Shown here: positions 1 to 8,266 of the stretch, in pieces
Numbering within the stretch: position 1 is the stretch's first letter
Layout of the letters: each line of letters opens with the position of its first letter
NCBI GenBank assembly: GCA_029260375.1
Contig: JAJDDI010000066.1
Location: forward strand, 1-64,000
Reading direction: 5' to 3'
Length of the DNA: 64,000 bases
Source of the DNA: Phycisphaerales bacterium
Lineage (GTDB): Bacteria; Planctomycetota; Phycisphaerae; Phycisphaerales; UBA1924
The notes under the pieces: generated by a model
Told to the model about the DNA's origin: nothing
Seen by the model: the letters and a program-made list of their open reading frames with translations, nothing else
Database searches by the model: none
Position numbers and translations under genes: made by a program

Positions 1-1
1 C

Positions 2-847
2 AACATCCAGGGGCACAAGCTCCACACCGTCTGCGAGGAGGCCGCCTGCCCCAACATGGGCGAGTGCTGGGCCCGCGGCGTCGCCACCATCATGATCCTG
101 GGCGACACCTGCACCCGCAACTGCGGCTTCTGCAACGTCAAAACCGGCAAGCCCCCCGTCACGGATCTCGACGAGCCCAAACGCGTCGCCGAATCGCTGC
201 GGGGCGCGGGCCTCAAGCACATCGTGATCACCTCCGTCGATCGCGACGACCTGCCCGACGGCGGCGCCGCGATCTGGGCCGAGACGATCATCCGCGTCCG
301 CGACGCCTGCCCTGAGATGTCCCTCGAGGTCCTCATCGGCGACTTCAAGGGCGACGAGGCCGCCCTGCAGATGGTCATCGACGCCCAGCCGACCATCATC
401 GCCCACAACCTTGAAACAGTAAAACGCTGCCACCCAGCCGTCCGACCCGCCGCCCGCTACGAGCGCACGATGGAGCTGCTGCGGCGCGTCAAGGCCCAGG
501 GCGCCATCGCCAAGACCGGCATCATGGTCGGCATCGGCGAGAAGAAGCACGAGGTCCTCGAGCTCTTCGACGACATGGTCCGGATGACCAGCGACCACGC
601 CGGCCCGCGCGACCCCCGCGATGAGACTCGTGGTGACCCATGCGACGTGCTGACCATCGGCCAGTACCTCCAGCCCACCCGCAACCACCTGCCCCTGGAC
701 CGCTGGGTCCACCCCGACGAGTTCGGCGAGTACGAGCGGGCGGGGCTGGCCGCGGGCATCAAGGTGGTGAAATCTGGTCCGCTGGTCCGATCGAGCTACC
801 TGGCCGACGAACAGGCGGACGCGCTGGCGATGATCCGCCAGGCTTGA
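2..847 (+). CDS. lipA: Lipoyl synthase (5' end outside window)
   Basis: Radical-SAM enzyme that inserts two sulfurs into protein-bound octanoyl groups to make lipoyl cofactor. The reading frame is open from base 2, so the true start lies upstream. The auxiliary-cluster motif CEEAACPNMGECW and the radical-SAM motif CTRNCGFC are both visible, followed by TSVDRDDLPDGG, HNLETV and GQYLQPTRNHLP, all typical of LipA. The RSSY sequence near the C-terminus supplies the conserved serine that ligates the auxiliary cluster in this family. Only a short N-terminal part is missing. The TGA stop lies inside the -35 box of the next promoter. Identification is near certain. Confidence 0.97.
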   Translation, partial: NIQGHKLHTVCEEAACPNMGECWARGVATIMILGDTCTRNCGFCNVKTGKPPVTDLDEPKRVAESLRGAGLKHIVITSVDRDDLPDGGAAIWAETIIRVRDACPEMSLEVLIGDFKGDEAALQMVIDAQPTIIAHNLETVKRCHPAVRPAARYERTMELLRRVKAQGAIAKTGIMVGIGEKKHEVLELFDDMVRMTSDHAGPRDPRDETRGDPCDVLTIGQYLQPTRNHLPLDRWVHPDEFGEYERAGLAAGIKVVKSGPLVRSSYLADEQADALAMIRQA

Positions 848-872
848 CCTGCGGTATACGCGGGGCTATACT
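844..872 (+). promoter_or_regulatory. Sigma-70-type promoter for hicAB
   Basis: TTGACC at 844-849 and TATACT at 867-872 are separated by exactly 17 bases, each matching the consensus at five of six positions. The -35 box overlaps the lipA stop codon. The predicted transcription start near 879 falls in a heptamer tandem repeat and leaves a leader of about 190 nt before hicA. Confidence 0.65.
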
Positions 873-875
873 CTC

Positions 876-909
876 GCACAAAGCACAAAGCACAAAGCAC
901 AAAGCACTA
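876..909 (+). repeat. Heptamer tandem repeat (GCACAAA)n
   Basis: Four perfect GCACAAA units at 876-903 are followed by degenerate copies to about 914. The array lies at the predicted transcription start of the hicAB promoter, so copy-number change there could alter the start region. AT-rich compared with its surroundings. Confidence 0.8.
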
Positions 910-919
910 AAGCAAGAAT

Positions 920-1004
920 CCATCCGCATGGGTCACGTGGCCCGTGGCAACTATTTCGACTTCAGTGTGTGGCGGGGCATCGGGGGACGATGCCATGCGG
1001 ATGG
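920..1004. repeat. Inverted repeat pair and hairpin in the hicAB leader
   Basis: CCATCCGCATGG (920-931) is repeated as its exact reverse complement at 993-1004. Between them GGCATCG and CGATGCC form a 7-bp hairpin with a GGGGA loop (977-995). The motif CTATTTCGA also occurs twice as a direct repeat (about 951-959 and 1030-1038). These are candidate operator or RNA-structure elements for the toxin-antitoxin operon; binding is inferred only from symmetry and position. Confidence 0.5.
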
Positions 1005-1065
1005 TCCGTACGCAACTGGAGAAGTGCAGCTATTTCGATAGATGCACAGCTCTAGGAGCGTGAAA

Positions 1066-1278
1066 ATGGCGAGTGAAGTGCGTTTTGCCGAACTTCGGCG
1101 GATGCTTGAAGCAAATGGATGGAATCACAATCGGACTTCTGGCTCTCACCATATCTTCACCGGCCCTGATCGACGGACGATCAGTATCCCGGTCCACCGA
1201 GGGAAGGTGAAGGATGTCTACCGGAAGCAAGTCGAAAAAGCGATCCGCGAAATCGAGCAAGAAGACGACGACTCGTAA
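1066..1278 (+). CDS. hicA: HicA-type mRNA interferase toxin
   Basis: Small 70-residue protein of the HicA (YcfA-like) family, which adopts a double-stranded-RNA-binding fold and cleaves mRNA through a conserved histidine. The sequence shows the family pattern: FAELRRMLEANGW, then TSGSHHIF with the catalytic histidine, then ISIPVHRGK. An ATG 24 bases upstream (1042) is in frame, but the ATG at 1066 has AGGAG seven bases before it and fits the family N-terminus, so it is preferred. hicB overlaps it by 65 bases in another frame, giving tight coupling of toxin and antitoxin. The region is less GC-rich than its neighbours, consistent with acquisition. Confidence 0.9.
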   Translation: MASEVRFAELRRMLEANGWNHNRTSGSHHIFTGPDRRTISIPVHRGKVKDVYRKQVEKAIREIEQEDDDS

Positions 1279-1675
1279 GTCATCCTCGCGTGCCAAGGCG
1301 GTTGATCGCCCGTTCGACGCCGCGACGCTCCGGAAGGCGAGGAGGATCGCCGCCGGCTATCGACTCGTCATCGAGCCCGAGCCCGATGTTGGATACCTTG
1401 GTCGGACCGCGGAACTGCCCTACGTGATGGCCGATGGCGCCACGGTCGAGGCTTGCGTTCGAGAGACGATGGAAGCAACGATCGGTGCTCTTGCGACGAT
1501 GCTTGAGGAAGGCCAACGCCCACCAACAGCGGCCTCCGAGTCCAGACGCGATCGTCAGGTCAATATCCGTATGACCGCCGACGAGAAAGAGCGACTGGAA
1601 GAAGCGGCGCGTCACGCCGGCTTCCGGAGCATCTCCGATTTCCTCCGCACTGCGGGACTCGATCGCGCGGGCTAA
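1214..1675 (+). CDS. hicB: HicB-type antitoxin
   Basis: Antitoxin partner of the upstream HicA. The central part (YLGRTAELPYVMADGATVEACVRE) is the degenerate RNase-H-like HicB fold that binds toxin, and the C-terminal part (VNIRMTADEKERLEEAARH, then SISDFLR) is a ribbon-helix-helix DNA-binding domain, expected to autorepress the operon. It begins inside hicA, overlapping by 65 bases. The first 30 residues are an unusual Lys/Ser/Thr/Arg-rich extension forced by the overlap. No later ATG is plausible before the conserved core, but a non-ATG start would remove that tail. 153 residues. Confidence 0.88.
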   Translation: MSTGSKSKKRSAKSSKKTTTRKSSSRAKAVDRPFDAATLRKARRIAAGYRLVIEPEPDVGYLGRTAELPYVMADGATVEACVRETMEATIGALATMLEEGQRPPTAASESRRDRQVNIRMTADEKERLEEAARHAGFRSISDFLRTAGLDRAG

Positions 1676-1678
1676 ACC

Positions 1679-2998
1679 TCAATCCACTCGATCGTTGCGG
1701 TCGGGCCCGCGCGTCTTGTAGTTGCCCGAGACCGCCGTGATCCGCCCGTCGCGTGAGCGCTCAAACACCAGCTTGAACTCGGGCACGCCCTGGACGACGA
1801 AGGTGTCGTCGCCGACGCACGTCAGGCGCCGTGGCTTCGTGCTGGTGCTGGTGGAACGCGAATACCACAGGGCGCCGTCGCGGAGCTGGACCTGGCGTTC
1901 GCCGTAATCGCCGGCGATCTCCATCATGTCCGCCTCGCTGATGGGCTGACCTCCCGCCGCGGCGCGCTTGGCGACCAACGCCCACGACGCGGTCTCCGCC
2001 TTGCCCGGGTCGCCCGAGTCCATCATGGCTTCAAGCGCGAGCGAGACCGCGACATCCAGCGCCTCCTCGGCGGGCGCCTCCACGTCGGGCGTGACCCCGG
2101 TCCCTTCCCAGTTGGTTTTGGTGATCGGGTTGATCGCGCGCCCGACGGGGATCATGGCCATGTGCGAGCCGTCGCCGATCGGGAACCCGTCCACGGGGTG
2201 GGCGCCGCCCCCGGTGGTCTCGCCGACGATGGTGGCGCGCCCGCGCGTCTTGAGGTTGTACGTGAACTCCTCGGCGCCGGAGAAGGTGTAGCTGCTCGTG
2301 AGCACCCACACCGGGGTCTCGGGCATCGCGCCTGATTCGAGGATCTCGGGCATCGTCCAGAACTCGGTCGTCTCGTCCGTCGGACGGAAGTACAGGCTGT
2401 TGAGGTGAACCGGCTCGCCCGGGTCGAACAGGTACGAGCAGATCGCCTGGACCGAGCCGGGGTGCCCGCCGCCGTTGCGGCGCATGTCGAAGATGAGCGC
2501 GTCGCTGCCCTGGAGCATCCGCATCGCGGCGTGCAGCGTCGGGCCGGACTCATCGAGCCCCTCGAAGCGTCGCAGATCCAGGTACCCGATGTTGCCCTCG
2601 AGGCGTTCGACGCGCTCGAACCCGTGCGTCCCGCTCGGGGGCGCGCCCCGGCGGACCATCGCGTCCAGCCCCGGCTCGCCCCGCGGCGCCGGGCGCACGC
2701 CGAAGTGCCGGTCCTTGGTCAGTTCCTGCAGGTCCTGCGTCAGCCGCTGGGCGATCTGCATGTCATCCAGATCGTCGTAGTTCCCACTCTCCAGGTTCGC
2801 CTCGAGCATCTCCGCGGCCTGCTCGCCTTTGTCGGGAAACACATAGTTGTCGCGGATGCCCTTGGCCAGGTCCCGCACCATCGCCTCGACCTCGTCGCCG
2901 ACCCCGATGAACGGCGAGCCGATCGCCGAGACCGCGGCGCCGACCGCGACCAGGAGCGTGATCCCAAGGGTCGTCGCGGCTTTTTTCGGATTGCTCAT
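1679..2998 (-). CDS. Secreted S41-family (tail-specific) peptidase
   Basis: Serine peptidase of family S41, 439 residues from the chosen ATG at 2998, which has AGGAG eight bases upstream; the frame extends 31 codons further but that part looks non-coding. Residues 8-30 form a hydrophobic signal or anchor segment. A helical N-terminal region (about 38-95) precedes the protease core with the conserved RNGGG near 174-178 and the nucleophile in TSSYTFSGAEEF (Ser about 240). No PDZ domain is evident, so it resembles the IRBP/tricorn-core subgroup rather than CtpA processing proteases. Probably a periplasmic or surface peptidase; substrate unknown. Its stop is four bases from hicB, and the two genes converge. 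Confidence 0.88.
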   Translation of the reverse strand: MSNPKKAATTLGITLLVAVGAAVSAIGSPFIGVGDEVEAMVRDLAKGIRDNYVFPDKGEQAAEMLEANLESGNYDDLDDMQIAQRLTQDLQELTKDRHFGVRPAPRGEPGLDAMVRRGAPPSGTHGFERVERLEGNIGYLDLRRFEGLDESGPTLHAAMRMLQGSDALIFDMRRNGGGHPGSVQAICSYLFDPGEPVHLNSLYFRPTDETTEFWTMPEILESGAMPETPVWVLTSSYTFSGAEEFTYNLKTRGRATIVGETTGGGAHPVDGFPIGDGSHMAMIPVGRAINPITKTNWEGTGVTPDVEAPAEEALDVAVSLALEAMMDSGDPGKAETASWALVAKRAAAGGQPISEADMMEIAGDYGERQVQLRDGALWYSRSTSTSTKPRRLTCVGDDTFVVQGVPEFKLVFERSRDGRITAVSGNYKTRGPDRNDRVD

Positions 2999-3126
2999 GC
3001 TCTGGTCTCCTTCTCGCTCGGGCGGGACGCCGGGTGTACCGCCCGGGCACACGCGGAGATGCTCGCCCGGGCCCAGCCCGTCACCGATCATCGAGAACCT
3101 CCCCTCCCGCCATACGATCGGGGTGG

Positions 3127-3801
3127 ATGTCGCCCGAGACCGTTGCCAACCTGCTCAAGGAGATCGAGCGCAAGGATCTTTCCACCGCGGCCCACACGTG
3201 GCGGGTGGTCCTCTACGCCCGGGCCCTGTGCGAGGCGTTCGGCGTCGATCACGACACGATCGCGCTGGTCACACAGGGAGCAGCCCTGCACGACGTGGGC
3301 AAGCTCGACGTCCCCGACGAGATCCTCCAGAAGCCCGACCGCCTCACGCCCGACGAGTTCGAGATCATCAAGATCCACCCGGTCACCGGGTACGCGCGGA
3401 TGATCGACCTGGACATCGAAGAGGAACCCATCCTCAACCTCGTGCGCTACCACCACGAGCGATGGGACGGGCTGGGGTACCCGTTCAAACTCAAGGGCGA
3501 GGACATCCCGGTGGGCGCGCGGTTCTTCGCGGTCATCGACAGCTTCGACGCGATGACGTCCATCCGCCCGTACCGTCGCGAGATCGGGGAGGGCGCCGCA
3601 GAGCGGGCGCTGCAAGAGATCGAGGCGGGCTCGGGCAACCGCTACGCGCCCGAGGCGGCCGAGCTATTCGTCAAGCTCTTCCGCACCGGCGGGCTCGACC
3701 ACATCCTGCACTACTTCAACGACGTCTCGCCCGTGCCCGAGTTCCACACGGCGCAGATGGCCCAGCTCGACAAGATCGCCAAGCGTAAGACCGCCGGCTG
3801 A
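3127..3801 (+). CDS. HD-GYP domain phosphohydrolase
   Basis: 224-residue cytoplasmic protein made almost entirely of an HD-GYP domain, the family that hydrolyses cyclic di-GMP. The metal-binding HDVGK lies near residue 55, followed by KIHPVTG, HHERWDGLGYP (the GYP signature) and FDAMTSIRPYR. No receiver or sensor domain is attached, so it may act with a separate partner or be controlled by expression. Start chosen at ATG 3127; the upstream part of the frame overlaps the divergent peptidase gene. It converges with the EVE-domain gene, separated by one base. Confidence 0.93.
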   Translation: MSPETVANLLKEIERKDLSTAAHTWRVVLYARALCEAFGVDHDTIALVTQGAALHDVGKLDVPDEILQKPDRLTPDEFEIIKIHPVTGYARMIDLDIEEEPILNLVRYHHERWDGLGYPFKLKGEDIPVGARFFAVIDSFDAMTSIRPYRREIGEGAAERALQEIEAGSGNRYAPEAAELFVKLFRTGGLDHILHYFNDVSPVPEFHTAQMAQLDKIAKRKTAG

Positions 3802-3802
3802 G

Positions 3803-4228
3803 CTACAGCCCCGCCATCTTGCGCAGCAGCGTGTCGAGCTTCTTGGGAACCGGCATCACACTCAGCCGCCCGAGACGCACCAGGTCAAAGTCCTTGAATC
3901 GTTCGTCCGCCTTGATCGTCGCGAGCGTCACGGGCGTCTTCGCGGCCCTGATCGGCGCGATGTCGAACAGGGGCGCCTTCATCTCCCCCTTGCCGTTGAG
4001 CCCGGGCTCGCTCGGGTCCTCGTAGGCCTCGGTCAGGATCCTGGCCAGCCCGATGATCGCGCGCTCCTTGCCCGTGTGGTAGATGAACGCCTCGTCGCCC
4101 TTCTTGACGACACGCATGTGCATCTGCGCCGTCGGGTTGCGGACGCCGTCCCAGGGCTCGCGCTTGTCGCGCACGAGATCGTTGTACGAGTAGTCGCCCG
4201 GTTCGGTTTTGAGCAGGAAGGTCGTCAT
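3803..4228 (-). CDS. EVE domain-containing protein
   Basis: 141-residue single-domain protein of the EVE family (PUA-like fold related to YTH and ASCH domains), thought to bind modified nucleobases. It opens with FLLKTEPGDYSYNDL and WDGVRNPTAQMHMR, then GDEAFIYHTGKERAIIG, all hallmark EVE segments, and ends with LDTLLRKMAGL. The bound base and cellular role are not established for most members. It follows the aldose epimerase gene on the same strand after a short gap and may be cotranscribed. Confidence 0.93.
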   Translation of the reverse strand: MTTFLLKTEPGDYSYNDLVRDKREPWDGVRNPTAQMHMRVVKKGDEAFIYHTGKERAIIGLARILTEAYEDPSEPGLNGKGEMKAPLFDIAPIRAAKTPVTLATIKADERFKDFDLVRLGRLSVMPVPKKLDTLLRKMAGL

Positions 4229-4254
4229 GACCAGAGAATAGTGGGCTGGGGCGG

Positions 4255-5178
4255 TCAGGTCCGCTCAAGGCGCATCCGCACGCGAGACTCGAGCGTCTGC
4301 CCGGGCTCGAGCACCCGCACACCCGTGCCCGCCTGGCCCCGCTCCATCAGGTTGAACCCGTCGTTGACCATGCTCGTGGGCTCGACGCAGAACCACGACA
4401 GCGCCCCGCCCGCCTCGTCCTGCGGCGTGAACACCACGAGGTGGTCCAGCGACTCGGAGCAGCTCATGGTCAGGCGCACGCCGCTGGCGGGCCATTCGAT
4501 GATCGCCTCGCCGGAGAAGGCGTTGAACACATCGTCGAGCCCCGGGTTGTCCAGGGGCGCCAGCTCGCGCAGGGCGTTGCTCACGCCGTCGCCGGCCGCG
4601 GGCCCGCTCGGGATTTGATTCACGCAGGGGTACCGACCGCCCACGGGCGCGAGCACGCGGACCTCGTCGGCGTCCGCCCAGAGCCGCCGCCGAAAGAACG
4701 GGTGCAGCCCGAGGCCCGCGGGCATCGCCTCCCGATCGAGGTTCGTCACGCTCAGGTCGATCTCCAGCGTCTCGGGCGTGACCTCGTAGCGGGCCTGGGC
4801 GCCGAACGACCAGGGAAAGTTCACGCCCTCGTGCTCGCGCGAGTCGAGCAGCAGCGTCGCGCTGACGGGCGTGCGGTCGGTGAGGCGCCAGGGCCGGGCG
4901 CTGGCGTCGCCGTGGATCGCCGTGCCGTCACCGAAGTTGGGCTGCAGCGCGTGTGTCCGCCCACGGAACCGAAACGAGGCGCCCGCGACCCGGTTGGACC
5001 AGGGCGCCATGAGGAACATCGCCGTCTCCCCGGGCGGGCACGACTCGCCCGAGGCGCGGCGCATGACCGGGCTCCACCGGTCCTGCGGCGACCAGATCGA
5101 CAGGTCCATCAGCGACGCGCCCATGTCCGGGTCGATCACGGCGCGAAGGCTGTCGGTCTCGATGGAGAACGAAGGCAT
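4255..5178 (-). CDS. Aldose 1-epimerase family protein
   Basis: 307-residue galactose-mutarotase-like protein that interconverts sugar anomers or acts on a related sugar. Family marks include MAPWSNRVAGASFRFRG, the substrate histidine in TAIHGDASARPW, and the catalytic histidine in GLGLHPFFRR; a C-terminal acidic segment contains VFTPQDE. No signal peptide, so it is cytoplasmic. The sugar cannot be told from sequence, and it may be one of the subfamilies acting on hexose-6-phosphates. It heads a probable two-gene unit with the EVE-domain gene. Confidence 0.88.
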   Translation of the reverse strand: MPSFSIETDSLRAVIDPDMGASLMDLSIWSPQDRWSPVMRRASGESCPPGETAMFLMAPWSNRVAGASFRFRGRTHALQPNFGDGTAIHGDASARPWRLTDRTPVSATLLLDSREHEGVNFPWSFGAQARYEVTPETLEIDLSVTNLDREAMPAGLGLHPFFRRRLWADADEVRVLAPVGGRYPCVNQIPSGPAAGDGVSNALRELAPLDNPGLDDVFNAFSGEAIIEWPASGVRLTMSCSESLDHLVVFTPQDEAGGALSWFCVEPTSMVNDGFNLMERGQAGTGVRVLEPGQTLESRVRMRLERT

Positions 5179-5270
5179 AGCGCGATCGTACCGCGTAGAT
5201 CGGTGGGCGTACGAGAGCGGGCCCCGTGTGGGGCCCGCCGGTTGGTCGTCTGGATGTCGGTTGCGATCGC

Positions 5271-5690
5271 TCAGTCGTCGCTGGGCAGCGCGGCTTCGAT
5301 GGTCGTGGATTCGGGGGTCTTCTCGGTCTCGCAGGCGTCGCCGCCGCAGGCCTCCTCCGCGCCGATCTCGCCGGCAACCAGCGTCAGCTCGCTCGCCGCG
5401 TGGTCGCAGGTCTGGGATTCGTCGCTTGACTCGCCCGCGTCATCCAGCGCGACGCTCTTGAGCTTCGAGGCGCCGTCACCCAGCGGACAGCACGAGTCGC
5501 CCGACTCGACCGACTCGGACGCGGCGACGCTCAACCCCACCTGGGCGGTCTTGCTCGTGCTGGCGGTCGCTTTCGAGGAACACGAGCCCAGGAAGCAGCC
5601 GCTGGTCGTGTAGTTGTAAACACCCACGGCGCCAGCCCCGGCGATCACCAGACCGATCAGACCTGTGGCAAGACTCTGTTGAACGCTCAT
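5271..5690 (-). CDS. Small membrane-anchored or secreted Cys-containing protein
   Basis: 139 residues; ATG at 5690 with AGGAG eight bases upstream. Residues 5-27 are one hydrophobic segment (a signal or anchor), followed by a low-complexity Ser/Ala/Glu/Asp-rich region with cysteines in CFLGSC, CCPLGD, CDH and CGGDAC. The paired cysteines suggest disulfides or metal binding outside the cytoplasm. I do not recognise the family. The C-terminal half is acidic and probably disordered. It is divergent from the coiled-coil gene at 5978 across a 287-base promoter region in which I see no clear consensus promoter. Confidence 0.6.
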   Translation of the reverse strand: MSVQQSLATGLIGLVIAGAGAVGVYNYTTSGCFLGSCSSKATASTSKTAQVGLSVAASESVESGDSCCPLGDGASKLKSVALDDAGESSDESQTCDHAASELTLVAGEIGAEEACGGDACETEKTPESTTIEAALPSDD

Positions 5691-5977
5691 GGGTGGATCT
5701 CCTGCGTGTGCGGGTCACATGGGTCAGGCTGAAACGCCCGCCCAAACTGGGTGGATTCGGGGGGGCACGAGGTGCGCCCACACAAGGCGCCCATTGGTCA
5801 AAGGCTCGGACAGTCCATCAATATTCCCTGATTGTTGGCCGTGAGTGGGGGCGAGGCCTCTCCGGGTCGGATCTCGGACGCTGGACGTTCAGTGCCCCCC
5901 CGGGCCGGTCGATAGAGCCCCTGATCTTCGCGCGAAGAGACGTGCGCGGCTGCGCAGAATGATCGGGAGCTGTTTGG

Positions 5978-8194
5978 ATGGATCCGACGAAGGGCGATAC
6001 GCAGCCAGGTCCCCCCGCCGAGGCGTCAACCGCGCCTCAAGCGGGAGGGAAGCGTCCCAACGAGGAGGAGATCCTCGACGTCATCTCCGGTGTGCAGTCG
6101 CAGCTCGAGACGCTGCGCAAGGCCCACGCCGAGCGTCAGAAGGCCCTCGCGGCCTTGGCGGCCCAACGCCATGAGCTCGAGAGCCAGCGCGGCGACCTCG
6201 ACAAGAAAAAGGCCGAGATCGACCAGGCCCTCGGTGAGGTCAACCTTGGGACGGAGAAGATCCGCACCCAGGAGGAGCGCCTCCGCCAGCGCGAGCAGGA
6301 TCTGGCCAAGCGCGAGGCGCGGATCGAGGCCGCGGCCGAGCACGTCAGCCAGTACGAGCAGACCGCCCAACGCCGCGTCGAGGAGCTCGAGCTGGAAGCG
6401 GGGCGCACCGCCGCCCTGCGCGAGGAGCTTGAGGAGGTCCGGCGGATCTCCCGCGAGCGTCGCGATCAGATCAACGCCCTCGAAGAGCGACTCACCAGCG
6501 GGCAGAGCAGCGAATCGGAACAGCAGCAGCAGGCGCAGGCCCGCATCGAGGCGCTCCGTGCCGAGGTCGAGGCCGCCAACACCAATCTCGCCAAGCAAGA
6601 GAGCGTCGTCAGCGCCATGCGCGCCGAGATCGAGTCGTTCCGCTCTGGCGTTCAGGGAGAGCAGGCGGCCCGCGACCAGGCGGCCCAGGAGCTTGCAAAG
6701 CTGCGCGACGAGCTCGTGCAGGTGGACAAGCGGGCGCAGATGGCCGAGCAGCGCGCCCAGGCGGCCAGGGGCGCCCTCGGTGACCAGCGGGCCGAGCTCG
6801 AGCGTCAGGTCAAGAAGGCGCAGAGCGAAGCCGCCGGCGCCAGCGACGAGAGCGCCAAGCTCCGGTTCAAAATCAGCGAGTTCGAGCGCGAGCTCGACGA
6901 GGCCAAGCGCGCCCGCGATGACGAGCGCAAGGCCCGCGAGGAGACGGAAGAGAAGCTCAAGAACGCGCCCGCGCCGGGCAAGGGCAAGCGTATCCAGGAG
7001 ATCACCACACTCCGCGAGGAGAACGCGGACCTCCGGGCCAGGCTGCTCTCATCGGGCGGTTCCGCGGGCAGGGAGCAGGTCGAGAAGCTCACCACCGCCC
7101 TGGGCGAGTCCAAGTCTCGCATCGAGACACTCGAGGGTGAGCTGAGCGGGGCGCGCGAGCAGATCGAAGCCGCGGGCGATCAGGTCGAGCTGATCAAGAC
7201 GCTGGAGACCGAGCGGGCGCGCGTCGCGGAGCTCGAGGCCTGCGTCGCGAGCCTGAACGAAAGGCTGCGCAGCGCCCAGCAGACGTCGGGCGAGGGGCTC
7301 GACCCGCAGGCGGCCCTCCGGCGCGAGCGTCTGCGGAAGCAGCGCAAGCTCTCGCGTGAGCAATCGATGAAGGTCCGACGCGCCAGCGAAGCGCTCCGCG
7401 ACCGGTTCTCCCAGTGCGAGCAGATCCTGCAGAAGCGGGCGAAGCTGGCCGAGGCGCACCAGGCCATCGCCGAGAAGGAAGCCAAGCTGGTTCACAAGCA
7501 CGCCAAGTCCGGCGCGTTGTGGCTTGTGCTTGGGATGGCGACGCTGCTGGGCATCCTCGCGGGTGTGAGCTGGCTCATCGCCGGTCGCGTCGCGCCCGGG
7601 ATGTACGCGGCCCGGGCCGTGATCATCGCCGACGGAGGCTCACGCACGCTCACCGCCGACAACCTCGACGCCTGGCAGGCCTACCACGAGGATCTGACGC
7701 GAGACCCACGCCTGATCGAGACCATCGCCGACCGCCTCGAGCGGCGCGGAATGAAGGAACTCTCCGCCCCGGGCGAGCTGACCAGTGTGCTTGAGCGGGG
7801 GCTCGACACCCAGTCGCCCCACGCCGGGCGATTGGAGCTCGAGTTCCGCGGCGTGGGCGCCACCCACACGCAACGCGTGCTGGACACCTACGTCGTCGCG
7901 ATGACCAGCGTCGCCAACGCCAACCGTGTGCGCCGGGCCGACGCCGCCTCGACCCGGATCGAGGTCCAGGCGACGGCGATGCCCGATCCCCTGGACCAGA
8001 CCCGTCTGATCTACGCCGGAGGGATCCTCGGCGGCGGGATGCTGTTCTCGCTGGTTGTGGGCTTCGGGTCGTACCGCAAGCTGGCCAGCGCCAAGGAACG
8101 CTTCGAGCACGACCACCGCGTGGACGTGCTGACCGACGGCGCCGAGTGGGGATCAATCCCCGACCGATCCGGCGAGGCCCCACGACGCGCATGA
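5978..8194 (+). CDS. Coiled-coil membrane protein with a C-terminal Wzz-like (chain-length regulator) module
   Basis: 738 residues; ATG preceded by GGGAG. Residues about 25-500 are a nearly uninterrupted charged Glu/Arg/Gln/Ala-rich coiled coil. Then come a transmembrane helix (about 508-533), a ~150-residue outer domain, a second helix in LIYAGGILGGGMLFSLVV, and a short cytoplasmic tail. The outer domain (AARAVIIADGG, RDPRLIETIADRLERRG, LELEFRG, TQRVLDTYV) and the MPDPLDQTRLIY just before the second helix resemble polysaccharide co-polymerases of the Wzz type. A long cytoplasmic N-terminal coiled coil is not usual for that family. Family assignment is inference; the topology is well supported. 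Alone in its transcription unit. Confidence 0.75.
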   Translation: MDPTKGDTQPGPPAEASTAPQAGGKRPNEEEILDVISGVQSQLETLRKAHAERQKALAALAAQRHELESQRGDLDKKKAEIDQALGEVNLGTEKIRTQEERLRQREQDLAKREARIEAAAEHVSQYEQTAQRRVEELELEAGRTAALREELEEVRRISRERRDQINALEERLTSGQSSESEQQQQAQARIEALRAEVEAANTNLAKQESVVSAMRAEIESFRSGVQGEQAARDQAAQELAKLRDELVQVDKRAQMAEQRAQAARGALGDQRAELERQVKKAQSEAAGASDESAKLRFKISEFERELDEAKRARDDERKAREETEEKLKNAPAPGKGKRIQEITTLREENADLRARLLSSGGSAGREQVEKLTTALGESKSRIETLEGELSGAREQIEAAGDQVELIKTLETERARVAELEACVASLNERLRSAQQTSGEGLDPQAALRRERLRKQRKLSREQSMKVRRASEALRDRFSQCEQILQKRAKLAEAHQAIAEKEAKLVHKHAKSGALWLVLGMATLLGILAGVSWLIAGRVAPGMYAARAVIIADGGSRTLTADNLDAWQAYHEDLTRDPRLIETIADRLERRGMKELSAPGELTSVLERGLDTQSPHAGRLELEFRGVGATHTQRVLDTYVVAMTSVANANRVRRADAASTRIEVQATAMPDPLDQTRLIYAGGILGGGMLFSLVVGFGSYRKLASAKERFEHDHRVDVLTDGAEWGSIPDRSGEAPRRA

Positions 8195-8199
8195 GAGAA

Positions 8200-8224
8200 G
8201 GGGGTCGGCAAACACCCGACCCCC
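8200..8224. terminator. Hairpin between convergent genes
   Basis: GGGGGTCGG and CCGACCCCC form a perfect 9-bp stem with a CAAACAC loop just after the stop at 8194. There is no strong T-run on either side (TTCTCT on the minus strand), so it is a weak or bidirectional terminator candidate. Confidence 0.5.
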
Positions 8225-8266
8225 TGGAGAGAGCAAGCTTGATTGTGGGAGACGCCGACGCGCCGC

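Noticed and set aside
8200-8224. A confident Rho-independent terminator
   Set aside because: The stem is perfect but lacks a proper T-run on either strand, so it is listed only as a weak candidate.
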